From an uncultured Eubacteriales bacterium (lineage in GTDB: Bacteria; Bacillota; Clostridia; Christensenellales; Aristaeellaceae), in assembly GCA_900317565.1 (NCBI GenBank), contig ONHI01000004.1:1-44521 (forward strand): a stretch of 44,521 nt of DNA, given 5' to 3'. Under the pieces are notes generated by a model, which was given only the letters and a program-made list of their open reading frames with translations, did no database searches and was not told where the DNA came from. Position 1 is the first letter of the stretch. The number at the start of each line of letters is the position of its first letter. Position numbers and translations under genes: made by a program. This document shows positions 42,986 through 44,521 of the stretch, in pieces.

Positions 42986-43777
42986 ATGGATTATCTCATC
43001 ATAGGCGGTGACGGGCGCTTCGCGCGGCTGGCGCGGCTGCTGGCCCGGCGCGGCGCGCAGGTGGGCGTGCTGGGCAGGGACGCGGCGCCCGGGGTGCGGG
43101 CCGTCGGGGAGGAAGCGCTGGGGAGGGTGAAGCGGATCGTCTCCAACTGGCCGCCCAGGGGCGAAGTGACCGGCGAGGCGCTGCTCGCGGCGAAGGGGAA
43201 CGCCCGGCTGTACCTGTGCGGGCCGGGACATCCCGGAAATGTCGGGAATAACATCGCGGACCTGTGGGCGGACGAGGCGCTGCTGCAACGCAACGCGGCC
43301 CTGACCGCCGAAGGGGCCGTTTCGGCGGCGATGCGGGCGTCGGATCGTGCGCTGCGGGACCTGCGCTGCCTGGTGATCGGCTGGGGACGCATCGGGCGGA
43401 GCCTGACCGAGCTGCTGGTGCCGCTGTGCGCCGGGGTCACGGTGGCCTCGCGGTCGGAGGCGGGCCGGCATCGCGCGGTGGAGCGCGGCGCGGAGGCGGT
43501 CGATACGGCGCATATCGCCGGGGCGTTGCCGGGACGCGGGCTGGTGTTCAACACTGCGCCGGGGATGGTGCTGGACGGCGACGCGCTGCGGCGCGCGGAC
43601 CGGGACGCCATGATCGTCGACCTGGCCAGCCCGCCCTACGGCGTCGACCTGGCCGCGGCATGGAGCCTCGGGCTGCGGGCGTGGCGGGAGCCGGGGCTCC
43701 CCGGGCGCTATTGCCCGGAGAGCGCGGCGCTGGCGCTGCTGGAGGCCATCGACAGGCATGACGAGGGGGAGGATTGA
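42986..43777 (+). CDS. dpaA: dipicolinate synthase subunit A
   Basis: 263 residues, the putative NAD(P)-binding subunit of dipicolinate synthase (SpoVFA). It begins DYLIIGGDGRFARLARLL (first Rossmann-like segment) and has a second, NAD-binding VIGWGRIGRSLTELL (GxGxxG). In the mother cell it converts dihydroxy-tetrahydrodipicolinate, from the lysine pathway started by aspartate kinase, to dipicolinic acid for the spore core. ATG 42986 has GAAGGGGGA upstream. It is followed after 1 base by dpaB. Presence of both genes indicates a spore former. Confidence 0.94.
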   Translation: MDYLIIGGDGRFARLARLLARRGAQVGVLGRDAAPGVRAVGEEALGRVKRIVSNWPPRGEVTGEALLAAKGNARLYLCGPGHPGNVGNNIADLWADEALLQRNAALTAEGAVSAAMRASDRALRDLRCLVIGWGRIGRSLTELLVPLCAGVTVASRSEAGRHRAVERGAEAVDTAHIAGALPGRGLVFNTAPGMVLDGDALRRADRDAMIVDLASPPYGVDLAAAWSLGLRAWREPGLPGRYCPESAALALLEAIDRHDEGED

Positions 43778-43778
43778 C

Positions 43779-44366
43779 ATGGCGGACCTCAGGGATGCGC
43801 GCATAGGCTGCGCGATGACGGGCTCCTTTTGCACCTTCAAGGCCGTGTTCGAGGCGTGGCGGGCATTGAGGGACGCCGGCGCGGAGCTGACGCCGATCAT
43901 GTCCTTCAACGCCGCGACGGTGGACACCCGCTTCTATCCCGCCGCCGAGGCGGTGGCGCTGTTCAGGGAGATCACCGGCAGGAGGCCGCTGACGGCGCTG
44001 AACGAGGTGGAGCCCATCGGGCCGAGGAAGCTGCTGGACGCACTGGCGATCGCGCCGTGCACCGGCAACACGCTGGCAAAGCTGGCCAACGGCATCGCCG
44101 ATACGCCGGTCACGGTGGCGGCGAAGTCCCACCTGCGCAACGGCAGGCCGCTGGTGATCGCGGTGTCCAGCAACGACGCGCTGGCCCAGAACGCCCGGAA
44201 CCTGGGACAGCTGATGGCCATGCGGAACGTCTACTTCGTGCCCTTTGCCCAGGACGATCCCGCGGGCAAGCCCAATTCGCTGGTGGCGCGGTTCGAAATG
44301 CTGCCGGAGACGCTCAAATGTGCGCTGGAGGGGCGGCAGATCCAGCCAGTGCTGCGCGGATTTTGA
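43779..44366 (+). CDS. dpaB: dipicolinate synthase subunit B
   Basis: 195 residues, a flavoprotein of the SpoVFB type. The N-terminal ARIGCAMTGSFCTFKAVFEAW is typical, as are PIMSFNAATVDTRFY and the PCTGNTLAKLANGIADTPV segment that resembles the UbiX/Dfp flavin-binding core. It partners with DpaA. ATG 43779 is one base after the dpaA stop, with GAGGGGGAGG upstream. Confidence 0.95.
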   Translation: MADLRDARIGCAMTGSFCTFKAVFEAWRALRDAGAELTPIMSFNAATVDTRFYPAAEAVALFREITGRRPLTALNEVEPIGPRKLLDALAIAPCTGNTLAKLANGIADTPVTVAAKSHLRNGRPLVIAVSSNDALAQNARNLGQLMAMRNVYFVPFAQDDPAGKPNSLVARFEMLPETLKCALEGRQIQPVLRGF

Positions 44367-44416
44367 CCAAAATCGGGTGATGACAGTTATATCGATGTAA
44401 TTAACACAATTGATCA

Positions 44417-44445
44417 TTGACTTTGCGGGCCCGCTTTGATATACT
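44417..44445 (+). promoter_or_regulatory. strong promoter, probably of an rRNA operon
   Basis: TTGACT (44417-44422) and TATACT (44440-44445) with a 17-base spacer, about 50 bases after dpaB. It drives the leader at 44452-44521, not a protein gene. Confidence 0.75.
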
Positions 44446-44451
44446 AATCAA

Positions 44452-44521
44452 GCTGTCGCGAGCGGGGTACGAAAAACACCCCAGCGGACGACAACAGCGA
44501 ACCTTGAAAACGATACAGAGA
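44452..44521 (+). ncRNA. rRNA operon leader (5' part; 16S gene lies beyond the window)
   Basis: The segment ends CGAACCTTGAAAACGATACAGAGA. The ACCTTGAAAAC string and its A-rich end are the usual pre-16S leader sequence in Clostridia and Bacilli. A small hairpin (GGGGT at 44464-44468 with ACCCC at 44478-44482) lies upstream of it. No start codon or ribosome site is present. The identification is from motif recognition; the 16S sequence itself is not visible. Confidence 0.65.

Overview
The window looks like a chromosomal segment of a GC-rich (roughly 65% by eye), endospore-forming anaerobic Firmicute of the class Clostridia, probably a gut or rumen organism. The support is dipicolinate synthase (dpaA/dpaB), a three-subunit NAD-linked [FeFe]-hydrogenase, a clostripain-family protease, consensus sigma-A promoters with strong Shine-Dalgarno sites, and short interspersed repeats of a kind I recall from gut Clostridia. 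The genus cannot be fixed from sequence alone. I see no phage, plasmid, insertion sequence or CRISPR array.

Layout: (1) 1-9.3 kb holds a LacI-type regulator, a small membrane protein, then a row of exported or membrane proteins (a prephenate-dehydratase-like protein with a signal peptide, a C11 protease, a DUF3592-like membrane protein, a histidine acid phosphatase), a GNAT acetyltransferase, and a convergent aspartate kinase. (2) 9.6-20.7 kb is the standout: five same-strand genes encoding a membrane hybrid histidine kinase with a cysteine-cluster linker, a REC/degenerate GGDEF/EAL protein, a free Hpt protein, and two giant proteins with an amino-acid-permease (APC) domain at the N-terminus. 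One of these is APC-kinase-REC-REC and the other is APC-GGDEF-REC-degenerate GGDEF-EAL. Together they read as a phosphorelay plus cyclic-di-GMP module with transporter-like sensors. (3) 20.8-24.0 kb: a YbaK-type deacylase, an exported Gly-rich protein with an apparent frameshift, and a classical two-component pair. (4) 24.4-28.0 kb: a periplasmic-propeller GGDEF protein and a HAD phosphatase. (5) 28.3-32.5 kb: the hydABC hydrogenase operon behind a good promoter. (6) 32.5-37.2 kb: a NusG-like factor with a perfect consensus promoter, a YhcG-type nuclease, then a minus-strand block of Xaa-Pro peptidase, elongation factor P, an acidic Zn-ribbon protein and a Cys-cluster protein. (7) 37.2-40.5 kb: a gene-poor, more AT-rich stretch with an XRE regulator and two paralogous exported Ig-like proteins of very different base composition. 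(8) 40.5-44.5 kb: ruvC-ruvA (no ruvB follows), an orphan soluble histidine kinase, a MerR-like protein, dpaA-dpaB, and finally a strong promoter and leader that look like the start of an rRNA operon whose 16S gene lies just beyond the window.

How the genes may work together: the APC-fused proteins could monitor an amino acid or related nutrient and feed a phosphorelay (kinases, free Hpt, several REC domains) that sets cyclic-di-GMP level through one intact GGDEF and two intact EAL domains. A further intact GGDEF sits 4 kb away on the propeller receptor. That wiring is inference from domain content and gene order; the domains and motifs themselves are directly visible.
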